Part shown: positions 63,127 to 64,000 of the stretch, piece after piece
How positions within the stretch are numbered: position 1 is the stretch's first letter
How the letters are laid out: each line of letters opens with the position of its first letter
Assembly (NCBI GenBank): GCA_036655355.1
Contig: JAVVQG010000008.1
Coordinates: 62,001 to 126,000, forward strand
From: JAUNSR01 sp036655355
GTDB lineage: Bacteria; Bacteroidota; Bacteroidia; Bacteroidales; JAUNSR01
Length of the DNA stretch: 64,000 bases
Direction of reading: 5' to 3'
The notes under the pieces: generated by a model
What the model was told of the DNA's origin: nothing
Seen by the model: only the letters and a program-made list of their open reading frames with translations
Databases searched by the model: none
Translations under genes and position numbers: made by a program

Positions 63127-63670
63127 TATAGCCATTCATCATGGCATAAAAAGTAAGTCCGCTTACGGTCTTGATTCCTAGTTTGGATGTGATATTCTTG
63201 CGATGGGTTAAGACCGTATTCAGGCTGATGTAAAGCTCTTCTGCAATCTCTTTATTCATCATCCCTTTTGTAATTAGTTTCAACACCTCGATCTCCCGGG
63301 AAGTGAGCTCCTCTTGCGACTCCTCTTTCTTGGGCTGGATCATGCTGTCTAATAACTGTTGCAACGAATCGATCGTGGTACTCAGGTCATCGTGCAACGT
63401 GAGGTGATGAAAGGAGGAATGCTGATTCTTCTCTTTCAGTAAAAGGATGGTTTTGGGTTTCCGAGGCAGGAAGAAATCATAATTCAGCAATACCGGTTCA
63501 GCCGGCAGGAAGAAAATATCGAAAGAGTCGGGCTGACTCTCCAGAAATTCTTCCACCGAATGGAACAGGGTACAATGAATCTGCCCGAAATACTCACCCA
63601 ATAGCTGTTTAAGGCCATATCCGGTGAGTACGCAGGATGAAACAATCGCTATTTTCTTTTCTGCAATCAT
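63116..63670 (-). CDS. LuxR-type response-regulator-like transcription factor
   Basis: A 184-residue protein: N-terminal receiver-like domain (about 5-110) without a clear Asp phospho-site (SFDIFFLPAEPVLLNYDFF at its place), then a C-terminal LuxR/GerE helix-turn-helix (LTSREIEVLKLITKGMMNKE, IAEELYISLNTVLTHRKNIT, SKLGIKT). It is likely activated without phosphorylation or by another signal. Its start overlaps the stop of the hemerythrin-like gene by 4 bp, so the two are translated together. It is convergent with the receiver/PPDK-like gene, with an 11-bp overlap of coding ends. Confidence 0.85.
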   Translation of the reverse strand: MIAEKKIAIVSSCVLTGYGLKQLLGEYFGQIHCTLFHSVEEFLESQPDSFDIFFLPAEPVLLNYDFFLPRKPKTILLLKEKNQHSSFHHLTLHDDLSTTIDSLQQLLDSMIQPKKEESQEELTSREIEVLKLITKGMMNKEIAEELYISLNTVLTHRKNITSKLGIKTVSGLTFYAMMNGYITE

Positions 63671-64000
63671 ATTTCGTTTCTCTTGTTCAAGGCGTCAGCC
63701 AGGGGAAATAAGATTTTGTTACGGATGCGGTTGTGTTGATTGATGTCTTTTTCAAGATTGCAAATGGCGATCAATACGGCATAGCAAAGATTCTCGTCGA
63801 ATTCTCCGCTCAAATGCTTGATCATGATACTTTTCATATCGATCAGCTTCTCTTCAAGGGCATCGGGTTCAGTTTCATACGCCTCCAGGTAAAGGTCTTC
63901 CGCTGCAAACACCTCGGAGAGCGTACGGATTTTTGGGAAAATCGTATTGTTATCCTCTTCGATACGTGCTTTCAACTCCTTTTTGAAAAGGGTGAAGAAT
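63667..64000 (-). CDS. hemerythrin-like domain protein, 5'-truncated by window edge
   Basis: The frame is open from 63975 (a TTG, not a convincing start) to the right window edge: FFTLFKKELKARIEEDNNTI and FPKIRTLSEVFAAEDLYLEA match the helix with H/E ligands of hemerythrin-type proteins (the EExxxFP segment), and IMIKHLSGEFDENLCYAVLI continues the four-helix bundle. The gene therefore begins outside the window. Iron/oxygen or NO binding is expected from the family; here only the C-terminal part is visible. It precedes and overlaps the LuxR-type gene by 4 bp. Confidence 0.6.
   Translation of the reverse strand, partial: FFTLFKKELKARIEEDNNTIFPKIRTLSEVFAAEDLYLEAYETEPDALEEKLIDMKSIMIKHLSGEFDENLCYAVLIAICNLEKDINQHNRIRNKILFPLADALNKRNEI

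Overview
This window looks like chromosomal DNA of a member of the Bacteroidales, probably Parabacteroides/Tannerellaceae-like, though I cannot fix the genus. The grounds are a SusC/SusD pair followed by BACON and leucine-rich-repeat lipoproteins, DUF4249 and TonB-receptor pairs, a GH77 amylomaltase with two CBM20 modules, an 83-kb-free compact core gene set, and repeated occurrence of the Bacteroidetes promoter -7 element TAnnTTTG upstream of genes with few Shine-Dalgarno sites. No rRNA or tRNA gene and no CRISPR array was seen.

Positions 1 to about 12,600 are an accessory, visibly AT-rich and eroded region. It holds the end of a small lipoprotein gene cut by the window edge, a second orphan lipoprotein, a TonB receptor/DUF4249/barrel-protein operon headed by a broken DsbA-like gene, a second unrelated TonB-type receptor, at least three internally deleted transposase remnants, a 94-bp direct repeat at either end (745 and 10,079), a YafQ-type toxin with a ribbon-helix-helix antitoxin, and several non-coding 21-22 bp tandem repeat arrays. 

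From 12,684 to 31,800 the content is housekeeping: a GHL10 glycoside hydrolase-like protein, manA, GH77 amylomaltase, class II ribonucleotide reductase, a nitroreductase, dnaA, an MCE/MlaD protein with a cell-wall amidase, aroE, and rsfS-ftsH-cdsA, then a DUF3127 protein ending in an SSB-like acidic tip and a DUF1573 protein.

From 32,818 to 45,896 lies one seven-gene minus-strand operon: SusC, SusD, a DUF4843-like lipoprotein, a multi-BACON lipoprotein and three LRR lipoproteins. It has no degradative enzyme, so it is a surface capture/uptake locus whose ligand cannot be read from the sequence.

From 46,292 to the end: glyA; pyrB-pyrI-flavin reductase, preceded by what looks like a complete leader-peptide/pause-hairpin/U-tract/terminator attenuator; a TSUP permease; PBP1A; rfbA-rfbB-PHP phosphatase (surface polysaccharide); a biotin-carrying carboxylase/decarboxylase subunit; gdhA, divergent from a 989-residue protein with two receiver-like domains joined to a PPDK-type ATP-binding domain but no phosphohistidine or PEP domain; and a LuxR-type regulator overlapping a hemerythrin-like gene cut by the right window edge. 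The most notable observations are the pyrBI attenuator, the receiver/ATP-grasp protein, the enzyme-less LRR/BACON Sus locus and the many short tandem repeat arrays.
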